From Burkholderia contaminans (GTDB lineage: Bacteria > Pseudomonadota > Gammaproteobacteria > Burkholderiales > Burkholderiaceae): a stretch of DNA of 64,000 bases. The stretch's first letter is position 1; the number at the start of each line of letters is the position of its first letter. The stretch lies in NCBI RefSeq assembly GCF_029633825.1, contig NZ_CP090641.1:2852001-2916000 (forward strand), given 5' to 3'. The translations under genes and the position numbers were made by a program. The notes under the pieces are model-generated. The model made no database searches. It was given only the letters and a program-made list of their open reading frames with translations, and was not told where the DNA came from. Shown here piece after piece: positions 9,940 to 18,679 of this stretch.

Positions 9940-10995
9940 CTATCGCCGGCTGGCATCACGCAGTAGCCCGAGGCGCACGAGGCTTTCGGCCGTGGCGACA
10001 ATGGCGTCCTCGCGTGGACGGGGCGACCAGCCGAGCAAGCGGATGGCCTTCTGGCTGGTAGCGTTCAGATTGCGGCCGAGCAGCGGCAGCGATCCTCGCA
10101 GCGCGGGATCCCTGAGTGCGCCGATGCGTACCAGCCAATCGGGCAGCACCCGGGTGGACACATGGCGCGCGGCATCCCCCATGCGCGCTTTGAGCAGTTG
10201 CGCGACTTCGGCGAGCCACATGCTTTCGCCGGCGATGGCAATGAAGCGCTCGCCGTTCGCGGCTTCGTGGGTCATCGCGCGCACGTGCAGGTCGGCGACA
10301 TCGCGCACGTCGACGAAACCGGAATTGATTCGCGGATTGCCCGGCTGGCCGTCCAGCATGCCCCGGATCAGGCGGATGGAGTGCGAATAGTCGTCGCCGA
10401 GCACGGGCCCGAGAACCGTCACCGGATTGATCGCGGACAGTTGCATGCCGCGTCCTTCTCGCGCGACGAAATCCCACGCCGCGCGTTCCGACAACGTCTT
10501 CGACTTCTGATAAGGCCAGACGTCGGCGGCCGTCAGGTTGCTCCAGTCGGTCTCGTCGAAGGGGCGGCTCATTGGCCCGTGTCCGGCGCAGATCGCACCG
10601 AAAGCAGAGGTCAGCACGACGCGTTTTACACCGGCGTCCCGCGCCGCACGCAGCACGCGCAGCGTGCCTGCTACGGCGGGCTTGACCCAATCGCCCTCAC
10701 TCGTCTGCGTGCCGGTGGGCGTGGGCGACGCGCCATGCACGACGTAGGCGCAGCCGGCGGTTGCCTGTTGCCAGCCGTCGCCAGCGAGGAGATCCGCCGC
10801 GACGAATGACAGACGATCTCCGGGTGCTGCGCCGCCTCGTTCGAGCTGGGCGCGCACCTGCGTCTCGCGCGTGAGCGAGCGAACGGTGGTTCGCACCTGA
10901 TAGCCTCGATTCAGCAGCGCCAGGATGCAGTGTTGTGCAATGAAGCCGGTGCCGCCGGTTACGAGAACCGATTTGAGGCTGGTATTGCTGTTCAT
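9940..10995 (-). CDS. NAD(P)-dependent epimerase/reductase (dihydroflavonol reductase-like)
   Basis: An extended short-chain dehydrogenase of 351 residues. The nucleotide motif GGTGFIAQ is near residue 15, and the catalytic pair is in YQKSK (about residues 172-176) with an upstream SAFGAI segment. This resembles dihydroflavonol 4-reductase and methylglyoxal-type reductases; the substrate cannot be told. It is transcribed away from the AraC regulator at 11090, with 94 bases between the starts, so the two are a likely target and regulator pair. Confidence 0.85.
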   Translation of the reverse strand: MNSNTSLKSVLVTGGTGFIAQHCILALLNRGYQVRTTVRSLTRETQVRAQLERGGAAPGDRLSFVAADLLAGDGWQQATAGCAYVVHGASPTPTGTQTSEGDWVKPAVAGTLRVLRAARDAGVKRVVLTSAFGAICAGHGPMSRPFDETDWSNLTAADVWPYQKSKTLSERAAWDFVAREGRGMQLSAINPVTVLGPVLGDDYSHSIRLIRGMLDGQPGNPRINSGFVDVRDVADLHVRAMTHEAANGERFIAIAGESMWLAEVAQLLKARMGDAARHVSTRVLPDWLVRIGALRDPALRGSLPLLGRNLNATSQKAIRLLGWSPRPREDAIVATAESLVRLGLLRDASRR

Positions 10996-11089
10996 GTCGT
11001 TGATTGTCGAGGATGAAGAACCGGGAGGTTAAGACCCGGCCCGCGGCTTGTTAATGCTCTATAGTGCGATTTACTTGCGCGACAGTACG

Positions 11090-12100
11090 ATGATGAGTGA
11101 CGACCCCTTCTCCGACATCCTGAGACTCACGAACGCCGAATCGCTGGCGACGGGAGGCTTCTCCGCCGGCGGCGCTTGGGCCGTTCGATTTCCGGCACCG
11201 GACAAGATCAAGTTCTTTGCGGTGGTAAAGGGCGCGTGCTGGGTTTCCATCGACGGAGAAGAAACGCCCATCCGCTTTGGGCGCGGTGACGTCGGGTTGC
11301 TGACGGCAAAGCGGTCTTTCGTCCTCGCAAGCGACCCTTGCGTTCCGCCGGTCGACGCGATGGCGTTGTTCTCGGGCGCCGGAAAGTCGACGGTGAAACT
11401 GGGCGATGGCGACGATTTCGCGCAGATCGGCGGACACGTACTGCTCGATCCGGTCACGGGCAGCTTGCTGTCGGACGTTCTGCCGCCATGGATTCACGTG
11501 CCGGCCGTCTTGCCGCAGGCCGTGAAGGTCCGCTGGCTTCTCGAGCAACTCGTGGAAGAGCGTGCAGCCGACCTGCCTGGGGCACAACTCGTATCGGCCC
11601 AGCTTTCCCAACTGCTGTTCATTCAGATACTGCGCGCACATCTGAAAACGTCCGCGTCCTTGACGGGATGGCTGCGCGCGTTCGGCAACCCGCGCATCGC
11701 CCCCGCATTGCGACTGATGCACGGCGATCCCGCTCGTTCATGGCATCTGGACGAGCTTGCCGCCGCGTGTGCGATGTCGCGGACCACGTTCGCTTCTCAC
11801 TTCAGGGCGAGCGCCGGTGTCGCGCCGCTGGCCTATCTTGGCGAGTGGCGCATGCGTCTTGCCGAGCGCCGTTTGCGCGACGAGAACATGCCGGTCGCGG
11901 TGCTTGCGCAGTCGCTCGGCTACTCGTCCGAAAGCGCATTCAGTCATGCGTTCAAGCGCATGTCCGGGCATTCGCCGAAGGCGTATCGTCATATCGTACG
12001 GACTGCTTCTGAAGGCGTGGGCGGAGAGCGGGGCCGCGTTCGTGCGGACGTCGAGGCTACCGGTTCGACGCTGCAGTCGCTTCCATCGGAACCTCGGTGA
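11090..12100 (+). CDS. AraC-family regulator with N-terminal cupin-type sensor
   Basis: A 336-residue transcription factor. The N-terminal half (SDDPFSDILRLTNAESLATGGF onward) is the AraC-associated cupin domain, and the C-terminal 100 residues hold the two helix-turn-helix motifs (LDELAAACAMSRTTFASHF and VAVLAQSLGYSSESAFSHAFKR). ATG 11090 is chosen because the domain then begins at the N-terminus; 11093 is equally possible. TATAGT at 11061-11066 may be its -10 box. A tail of about 35 residues follows the HTH. It probably controls the divergent reductase. Confidence 0.85.
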   Translation: MMSDDPFSDILRLTNAESLATGGFSAGGAWAVRFPAPDKIKFFAVVKGACWVSIDGEETPIRFGRGDVGLLTAKRSFVLASDPCVPPVDAMALFSGAGKSTVKLGDGDDFAQIGGHVLLDPVTGSLLSDVLPPWIHVPAVLPQAVKVRWLLEQLVEERAADLPGAQLVSAQLSQLLFIQILRAHLKTSASLTGWLRAFGNPRIAPALRLMHGDPARSWHLDELAAACAMSRTTFASHFRASAGVAPLAYLGEWRMRLAERRLRDENMPVAVLAQSLGYSSESAFSHAFKRMSGHSPKAYRHIVRTASEGVGGERGRVRADVEATGSTLQSLPSEPR

Positions 12101-12233
12101 AATGCGCGAGCGACCCGCGGATCGGATCGCGGGCATGTCGGATTCACGGCCCTCAAGACAGGCGTTGCCCTTCCTTACGCAAGGATCCTGTCAGGTGACG
12201 CAACGCGTCCAGCAGTTCGACGGCGGGCGCGGG

Positions 12234-12271
12234 GAGCACGCCGCCCGACACAGCTGCGTTGTCGCGTGCTC
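12234..12271. terminator. Hairpin between convergent araC-type and tkt genes
   Basis: An outer 8-bp stem (12234-12241 with 12264-12271) encloses an inner CGACA/TGTCG pair. It lies just past the transketolase stop and could act on either strand. There is no clear T-run. Confidence 0.3.
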
Positions 12272-12273
12272 GA

Positions 12274-14328
12274 CTAGTGCATGCCGTTATCTCGCAGCAC
12301 GTCCCGCGCGGCACGAACGATCGCCTCTACCGTGATGTCGAATTTCTCGTACACGTCGTTGATTTTTCCGGACTCGCCGAAGCTGTGCATGCCGACAAAT
12401 CGGCCTTTCGGGCCGATGTATCGCTCCCATCCCAGTTCGACCGCGGCCTCGACCGCGACTCTCGCAGGAGACGCGCCCAGCACAGCCTCCTGGTAATCGC
12501 GTGGCTGCTCCTCGAAGAGCAGGCGGCACGGCATCGATACAACGGTCGTCGGCACACCTTCCTTCTGCAGGATGTCGCGAGCCTGGACAGCGAGGTGAAC
12601 CTCCGAGCCTGTCGCGAGCAGCGTGAGTCGGCGCGGTCCGCCATCGGCCTTCCGCAAAATGTAGGCGCCACGCGCCGACTCGTTGTCGTTGCCGGGCTCG
12701 TTGCGCACGAGCGGGACCGGCTGTCGCGACAATGCGAGGAGCGCAGCCCTGCGGGGCTGTTCGAGAATCAGTTCCCAGCACTCTGCCGCTTCGATTGGAT
12801 CGGCCGGCCGATACACGGCGAGCTGCGGAATGGCCCGAAGTGCCGCGAGATGTTCGACGGGCTGATGGGTCGGGCCATCTTCTCCGAGGCCGATCGAATC
12901 GTGCGTCATCACAAAGATGGATCGCACCCGCATCATCGCGCTCAACCGGATCGCCGGGCGGCAGTAGTCCGAAAAACAAAGGAAGGTACCGCCGTACGGA
13001 ATCAGGCCGCCATGCAGTGCAATGCCGTTCATTGCAGCGGCCATGCCGTGTTCGCGGACGCCGTAGTGGAGATACGAACCTTTGAACTGGCCAGGCTCGA
13101 TCGCGATTTGATTCTTCGTCTTCGTATTGTTGGACACCGTAAGATCCGCCGAGCCGCCGAGCAATTCCGGAATCGCGTCAAAGAGACGATCCAGCACTTC
13201 GCCGCTGGCCTTGCGGGTGGCCATTTCACTACGACTGGCAATAAACGCCTGCCGTGCCGCGGCAATTGCCTGCTTCCAGTCATCTGGAAGCTTGCCCGCA
13301 TTGCGCCGCTCGAATTCGGTACGCAGCGCCTGCGGCGCCCGGCCGACGCGTTCTTCCCACGCGAGTCTCGTGTTGCGGCCGCGCGCCCCGATCTCTCGCC
13401 ATGCCTTCAGCAGGTCATCCGGGATTTCAAACGGCGGCGAATGCCAGTCGAGGGTCTGTCGTGCGCCCGCGATTTCGTCCTCGCCCGGCGCGTCGCTATG
13501 CGCGCGCTCGGTCCCGGCCTTCGTCGGAAAGCCGAACCCGATGATCGTCCTGCATGCGATCAAGGTCGGTCTGTCATTCGTTGTTCGAGCGGTTTCGATA
13601 GCGCGCCGAATCGCATCCGTGTCGTGACCGTCGATTTCCAGGACGCGCCATCCGGCCGCGTGAAAGCGCTCGATCTCGTTGTCCGAGACCGCGAGGCTGG
13701 TGGCGCCGTCGATGGAAATCGAATTGTTGTCCCAAAACGCAATCAGTCTGCCCAACCGGAGGTGGCCGGCCAAGGAGATGGCCTCGTGGCTGATGCCTTC
13801 CATCAGGCAACCGTCACCGAGAAATACGTACGTGTAGTGATCGACAAGATCATCGCCGAAGTGCGCATTCATGATGCGCTCGGCCAGCGCCATTCCGACG
13901 GACTCCGCGAGGCCTTGTCCGAGGGGGCCGGTCGTCAGTTCGATTCCCTCGGCGTGCGAGTACTCCGGATGGCCCGGCGTCTTGCTGCCGACTTGCCGGA
14001 AGCGCTTGATCTCGTCCAGGGTCATGTCGGAATAACCCGTCAGGTAGAGGAGGCTGTAGAGGAGCATCGACGCGTGTCCGTTGGAAAGCACCAGCCGGTC
14101 TCGATCGATCCAGTGGGGCGCGGATGCATCGAATTGCATGAATTCCTTGAACAGGACCGTCGCGACGTCAGCCAATCCCATTGGCGCACCAGGATGACCG
14201 CTGTTGGCTTTCTGGACGGCATCCATTGCAAGGAAGCGAATGCAGTTCGCCAGCGCGCGAAGATGTGGGTCTCTTGGGGGCGGCACGGCTTTGGGCGTCG
14301 CCCGGGAATGTGCGGTGGGATCACTCAT
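12274..14328 (-). CDS. tkt: Transketolase
   Basis: Thiamine-diphosphate enzyme moving two-carbon units between sugar phosphates in the pentose phosphate pathway. Length 684, typical for the family. The first signature is residues 31-51 region (RFLAMDAVQKANSGHPGAP), the ThDP motif follows (GDGCLMEG with WDNNSISIDG), and the second signature is GEDGPTHQPVEH. No other sugar-phosphate gene is adjacent, so it may be a second copy rather than the housekeeping gene. Its start, at 14328, has an AGGAGAACC ribosome site. It is convergent with the AraC gene. Confidence 0.93.
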   Translation of the reverse strand: MSDPTAHSRATPKAVPPPRDPHLRALANCIRFLAMDAVQKANSGHPGAPMGLADVATVLFKEFMQFDASAPHWIDRDRLVLSNGHASMLLYSLLYLTGYSDMTLDEIKRFRQVGSKTPGHPEYSHAEGIELTTGPLGQGLAESVGMALAERIMNAHFGDDLVDHYTYVFLGDGCLMEGISHEAISLAGHLRLGRLIAFWDNNSISIDGATSLAVSDNEIERFHAAGWRVLEIDGHDTDAIRRAIETARTTNDRPTLIACRTIIGFGFPTKAGTERAHSDAPGEDEIAGARQTLDWHSPPFEIPDDLLKAWREIGARGRNTRLAWEERVGRAPQALRTEFERRNAGKLPDDWKQAIAAARQAFIASRSEMATRKASGEVLDRLFDAIPELLGGSADLTVSNNTKTKNQIAIEPGQFKGSYLHYGVREHGMAAAMNGIALHGGLIPYGGTFLCFSDYCRPAIRLSAMMRVRSIFVMTHDSIGLGEDGPTHQPVEHLAALRAIPQLAVYRPADPIEAAECWELILEQPRRAALLALSRQPVPLVRNEPGNDNESARGAYILRKADGGPRRLTLLATGSEVHLAVQARDILQKEGVPTTVVSMPCRLLFEEQPRDYQEAVLGASPARVAVEAAVELGWERYIGPKGRFVGMHSFGESGKINDVYEKFDITVEAIVRAARDVLRDNGMH

Positions 14329-14963
14329 CGGTTCTCCTGTTTTGGCTCGGAAGGATGAGGCCGCGGCGCAATATCCATGCCTTTCCCGGCGCGACTGTCA
14401 CGTCGGGTGACGACGATCCCAACGTCGCCATGGTGACGTGGGGGCCCTCGAGCGTAGCAGTCGGCGATGGTGTTCAGACGGCTTCGCGTTCCCGTTGTGC
14501 CAATCGGATCGCTTTCAATCGTCGAAGTCGATGTCGTTATTTTGTAATGTTCGGGTGAAAGTTTTCATTTTTGTTTTTAATGATTGAAATAATAAACAAA
14601 AATATAAATTCACAAATGAAATGCAAGTTGAGTGCATGTCATGGCGATCGATTCAATCAGTGATATCAATCATCATGAGAAATCGAGTGCTCGGCGTATG
14701 ATGCATGCTCACGATCGCCCTGAATTCAAATGGTCGGCACACGGCTGGTCTCACGATCCTGCAGCCGCAAATAATCAAAAAGTCGTTTTGCAATGGGCGA
14801 CCCAGAAATAGAAAAAGCATTTCCAAGCGCATCCGCCGTGGTATGTCGCGTGCATCAAGAGAGATGTCCGGTCGCCCGTGAGGTTGTCGTGAGTGCTCAA
14901 AGGAGACCGCCGCTCCCGTGACAAAGAAGGGGATGCCCTTTCAATTGTCGACGGGGATCCATA
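14329..14963. other. Gene-free region with AT-rich island
   Basis: No convincing gene is seen. Bases about 14540-14640 and 14765-14830 are strikingly AT-rich against a very GC-rich background (runs such as AATAATAAACAAAAATATAAA). The region probably holds promoters for tkt (leftward) and for the double-HTH gene and its cluster (rightward). AT-rich upstream DNA of this kind is often bound by H-NS-type silencers; that is inference. Confidence 0.6.
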
Positions 14964-15412
14964 TTGAAACTCACCACACGTGAGACAGTCGTGTTGGGCC
15001 TGATTTCGCGAGGCCTTACCGACCGTGAAATCGCGGCCGAACTGTCCGTTTCCGTCTATACCGCGCGCAAGCATCGCGAAAATCTCCTCAATAAATTCGG
15101 CTTCAGGAAATCGGCGGAGCTGACCATGCGCTATTTCGCTCTTTTTCCTGATGTGCTCAAAAAAACGGTATTCGGCATCGTCCCGACCCGTTCTCGTCGC
15201 GCGAACGCGAAATCCTGAATCTGCTTGCCGCCGGCATGAGCGACAAGCAGGTCGCTCGCGCGCTCGGCATCAGCGACCAGACCGCCCGCAAGCATCGCGC
15301 GCATCTTCTCGGCAAGACCGGCTCGCCCAACATCTGCGCGCTTCTCCATACGGCCGTGCTGTCCGGCTGGCTCCCCGTTCCCTTTCACGTTACCGAGCCC
15401 GGCTCGCCGTAG
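14964..15412 (+). CDS. Double LuxR-type HTH regulator, frame broken at an A7 run
   Basis: Two LuxR-type DNA-binding domains lie in tandem. The first is TTRETVVLGLISRGLTDREI...SVSVYTARKHRENLL; the second, in the -1 frame, is FSSREREILNLLAAGMSDKQVARALGIS...TARKHRAHLLGKTG. The first frame alone ends at 15218 (84 residues). They join exactly if one A is added to, or the ribosome slips -1 on, the run of seven A at 15159-15165 (LKKNGIRHRPDPFSS). The product would be about 149 residues with no receiver or ligand domain, like GerE-type regulators. The start is TTG 14964, with GGGGAT upstream. It sits ahead of the repeat-protein cluster, which it may control. Confidence 0.7.
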
Positions 15413-15610
15413 CGAGACGCGTACCGCATTTGCCGTATGGAACCGGCAGGACCCGACTCGCAGAATCGATCTGCCGATTCGTCCGATGTTTCCGCCGACC
15501 CATGCGTACCGGGCCGATGGATGCGTGGACGGCCGGCATGTCGACGGCGCACACGACGCAGGGCCTGCGAGTCGTGCTCCGACTGATTCCTCTTCATTAA
15601 GGATTCGAAA

Positions 15611-16738
15611 ATGACTCATGTACACCATGCATTGCCGGGGGTATCGCACGCGGTCTCGGGATATGTTCCGGCTTACGCGACGGCGGTTGCGCAAGGGGAG
15701 TTCGCGCCGCAGGGCATCGGCGGCGCGGTCATCGGCACGGCCGCGCCGGTGCTCGGCGAGCTGCTCGGCCGGCTCGGCGGGCTGCTGCCGTTCGCCGCGC
15801 AGCCGCAGGCGGCGTTCGCACCGCAAGGCGTGTTCGGCGACATCCTGAAATCGGTCGCGCCGACCGTCGGCACGGTCGCGGGGCAACTGGGTGGGCTGCT
15901 GCCGTTCTCGGCTCAACCGCAAGCGGCGCTTGCGCCGCAAGGCATTGGCGGCGCGGTCATCGGCACGGCCGCGCCGGTGCTCGGTGAACTGCTCGGCCGG
16001 CTCGGCGGGCTGTTGCCGTTCGCTGCGCAGCCGCAGGCGGCGCTCGCACCGCAAGGCGTATTCGGCGACATCCTGAAATCGGTCGCGCCGACGATCGGCA
16101 CCGTCACCGGGCAACTGGGTGGGCTGCTGCCGTTCTCGGCCCAGCCTCAGGCGGCGTTCGCGCCGCAGGGTATCGGCGGTGCGGTCATCGGCACGGCCGC
16201 GCCGGTGCTCGGCGAGTTGCTCGGCCGGCTCGGCGGGTTGCTGCCGTTCTCGGCTCAACCCCAAGCAGCGTTCGCACCGCAGGGTGTATTCGGCGACATC
16301 CTGAAGTCGGTCGCGCCGACGGTCGGCACCGTCGCCGGGCAACTGGGTGGACTGCTGCCGTTCTCGGTCCAGCCGCAGGCGGCGTTCGCACCGCAAGGCG
16401 TGTTCGGCGACATCCTGAAGTCGGTCGCACCGACGGTCGGCACCGTCGCCGGGCAACTGGGTGGGTTGCTGCCGTTCTCGGTCCAGCCGCAGGCGGCGTT
16501 CGCACCGCAAGGCGTGTTCGGCGACATCCTGAAATCGGTCGCACCGACGGTCGGCACCGTCGCCGGGCAACTGGGTGGGTTGCTGCCGTTCTCGGCTCAG
16601 CCGCAGGCGGCGTTCGCGCCGCAAGGCATCGGCGGCGCCGTGATCGGCACCGCCGCGCCGGTACTCGGCGAGCTGCTCGGCCGGCTCGGTGGGCTGCTGC
16701 CGTTCGCGGCGATCCCCGCCCAGCCGGCATTCCACTGA
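15611..16738 (+). CDS. Tandem amphipathic-repeat protein (nine 38-residue repeats)
   Basis: A 375-residue protein of unknown function. After a 30-residue leader (MTHVHHALPGVSHAV...) come nine 38-residue units of two types. Type A begins FAPQGIGGAVIGTAAPVLGE; type B begins FAPQGVFGDILKSVAPTVGT. Both end GLLPF[AS][AV]QPQAA. The order is A-B-A-B-A-B-B-B-A. Each unit has an amphipathic or hydrophobic helix-like core and a Pro/Gln/Ala linker. There are no cysteines and no classical signal peptide. Start ATG 15611 follows TTAAGGATTCGAAA. It stands first in a run ahead of a subtilase gene, 161 bases away. It could be a pore-forming or structural polymer, or a precursor cut at its linkers. Confidence 0.85.
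   Translation: MTHVHHALPGVSHAVSGYVPAYATAVAQGEFAPQGIGGAVIGTAAPVLGELLGRLGGLLPFAAQPQAAFAPQGVFGDILKSVAPTVGTVAGQLGGLLPFSAQPQAALAPQGIGGAVIGTAAPVLGELLGRLGGLLPFAAQPQAALAPQGVFGDILKSVAPTIGTVTGQLGGLLPFSAQPQAAFAPQGIGGAVIGTAAPVLGELLGRLGGLLPFSAQPQAAFAPQGVFGDILKSVAPTVGTVAGQLGGLLPFSVQPQAAFAPQGVFGDILKSVAPTVGTVAGQLGGLLPFSVQPQAAFAPQGVFGDILKSVAPTVGTVAGQLGGLLPFSAQPQAAFAPQGIGGAVIGTAAPVLGELLGRLGGLLPFAAIPAQPAFH
15701..16735 (+). repeat. Nine tandem 114-bp repeats inside the repeat-protein gene
   Basis: Each unit is 114 bases (38 codons) and starts with the codons for [FL]APQG. Units 6, 7 and 8 (all type B, about 16271-16612) are nearly identical at DNA level, pointing to recent unequal crossing-over. Copy number is likely to vary between strains. 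The last unit diverges at its end (AAIPAQPAFH). Confidence 0.9.
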
Positions 16739-16899
16739 CCTGTCGCGACAGTAGACCTGCGCCACCCGCGGCCTCCGCGGTGGCGTATCCGATGGACGCG
16801 CGTCGCGCAACGACCCGATCGCTCCGGGGCGCGCGTCCGTCGCTTGCGACCGACTGACCCACGGCGTGCCTCGAGTGTCGCGCCACGAAGGAGATTGCG

Positions 16900-18600
16900 A
16901 TGGACAAGGACAAGAAGCCCGCCGCCGCGAAGGCGGCAGCCGTGCCGGCGGACGGTGCCGCCGCACCGGATGTCGTGCCGCCCGATTCGGCCGATGAAGC
17001 GGTTCATGTGACGAGCGGCAAGCGCCAGTATCTGATTGCGCCCCGGCGCGGCGTGCTTGCTCGCCAGGCCGCGGTGACCCCGATGTCGGCCCACGACCTC
17101 GACAATGCGGTCGGTCGGCTGCCCGGCGTCGAAGTCGTGCGCGTGATCAATAGCCACAAGAATGCACAGATGATGTCCGCGCGGCCCGACGAGGCGACCG
17201 ACACGTACGTCGTCAAGATGGACCCCGCGCACGCGCAGCTGCTGCAGGCGACGGCGCCGCCGGAAATGATCGTCGAGGAGGACCATCCGCTCGGCTACGG
17301 GAAAAAGCCGCAACAGGAGTCCGGGGCCGAGCTTCGTCCGCAGGCGGCGATTGCGTCGACCATCCTGCGCCCGGTGACGATCCGCGTGCTGGGCGCGGAC
17401 GATCAGCCCCAACCCGGCATTCCGGTGACGCTCACGGGCGACGGCTTCCCGGTGAGCGGCACGACCGACGCGCGAGGCGAAACGACGCTGGCCGTCGCGC
17501 AGATGGCGCCCGGTCCGCTCCAGTCGCTGGCGGTGCGGCCGTCGCACACGTACTGGAATGTCCACCTGTCGGCGCCGCTGCTGTCGAGCGATCAGGCGAA
17601 TGTGGTGCGCCTGACGCCGTTGTCGCAGCCGAACCCGAACGTGCCGCCGCATGCCCCCTTCGGGTGGGGGCAGCGCCTGATGGGCCTCGACGAGCTTCCC
17701 GCCACGGCGACGGGGCGCGGCGTGCGCGTCGCGATCGTCGATTCGGGGGCGGACGCGTCCCATCCGCTGCTGAACCATATCGTGCGCGGCGCCGATCTGA
17801 CCAACGACCAGAACCCGGATACGTGGAAGGACGACGTGATCGGCCACGGATCGCATTGCGCGGGCGTGATCGCCGCGCGCATCAGTCCGCAGGCTGCCGA
17901 CGCGCAGATGGCGATGCGCGGCTTCGCGCCCGACGCGGAGATTCACGTGCTGAAGATCTTTCCCGGCGGCCAGTTCAGCACGCTGATCCAGGCGCTCGAC
18001 TATTGCATCGATCACGACATCGACGTCGTGAACCTGAGCCTGGGCGCACCGCAGGCGTCGCTCGCGGTCGAGCAGAAGCTGATGGAGGCCGTGCAATCGG
18101 GCGTCGCATGTATCGTCGCGGCCGGCAATTCGGGCGGACCCGTCCAGTACCCGGCGTCGTCGCCATACGTGCTCGCGGTGTCGGCGCTGGGACTGCATCG
18201 CGAGTTGCCCGTCAACACGTGGGAGCAAACGCAAATCGTCGCGCAGGCTGCGACGGCTGAAGGCCTCTTCTCGCCGACGTTCTCATGCCACGGCCCGCAG
18301 ATCGGCGTGTGCGGACCGGGGGTGGGTGTCGTATCGACGGTGCCGGGCGCGGCGTTCAACGCCGAATCCGGCACCTCGATGGCGGCGCCGCACATCACGG
18401 GGCTCGCGGCGCTGCTGGTGAGCGATCCGCAGATCGCCGGCCATCTCGGGCCGCGCAGGCCGGAGCGCGTCGCCGCACTGTTTCAGCTGATCCGGATGAT
18501 CTGCACGCCGATCGTTCAGTACGACGTCACGAACCGCTTCGGCGCAGGCCTGCCGCGCTTCCAGAACCTTCGGCAGCTGTTGCAGCAGGCGGGCCGCTGA
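16900..18600 (+). CDS. Subtilisin-like serine protease (S8), no signal peptide
   Basis: A 566-residue peptidase. The catalytic triad is visible: Asp in VAIVDSGAD, His in GHGSHCAGVIAA and Ser in SGTSMAAPHITG; the oxyanion Asn is in AAGNSGG. The first ~270 residues form a prodomain-like region with a carboxypeptidase-regulatory-like beta segment (TIRVLGADDQPQPGIPVTLTGDG). The N-terminus is a charged, Ala-rich stretch (MDKDKKPAAAKAAAVPADGA), not a Sec or Tat signal, so export must be by another route or it acts inside the cell. AAGGAGA precedes ATG 16900. Located between the repeat protein and a secreted RNase T2-like protein; it is the obvious candidate to process the repeats. Confidence 0.88.
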   Translation: MDKDKKPAAAKAAAVPADGAAAPDVVPPDSADEAVHVTSGKRQYLIAPRRGVLARQAAVTPMSAHDLDNAVGRLPGVEVVRVINSHKNAQMMSARPDEATDTYVVKMDPAHAQLLQATAPPEMIVEEDHPLGYGKKPQQESGAELRPQAAIASTILRPVTIRVLGADDQPQPGIPVTLTGDGFPVSGTTDARGETTLAVAQMAPGPLQSLAVRPSHTYWNVHLSAPLLSSDQANVVRLTPLSQPNPNVPPHAPFGWGQRLMGLDELPATATGRGVRVAIVDSGADASHPLLNHIVRGADLTNDQNPDTWKDDVIGHGSHCAGVIAARISPQAADAQMAMRGFAPDAEIHVLKIFPGGQFSTLIQALDYCIDHDIDVVNLSLGAPQASLAVEQKLMEAVQSGVACIVAAGNSGGPVQYPASSPYVLAVSALGLHRELPVNTWEQTQIVAQAATAEGLFSPTFSCHGPQIGVCGPGVGVVSTVPGAAFNAESGTSMAAPHITGLAALLVSDPQIAGHLGPRRPERVAALFQLIRMICTPIVQYDVTNRFGAGLPRFQNLRQLLQQAGR

Positions 18601-18679
18601 CGGCGCGCGAGCCGCGCCGGCCGTCGGCCGATTCGTCGGCCGGCGCAAATCGTCACACACACACGAGGAGAACCACATC

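Noticed and set aside
15611..16738. CRISPR array
   Set aside because: The repetition is coding, 114 bases per unit with no spacers, and keeps one reading frame.
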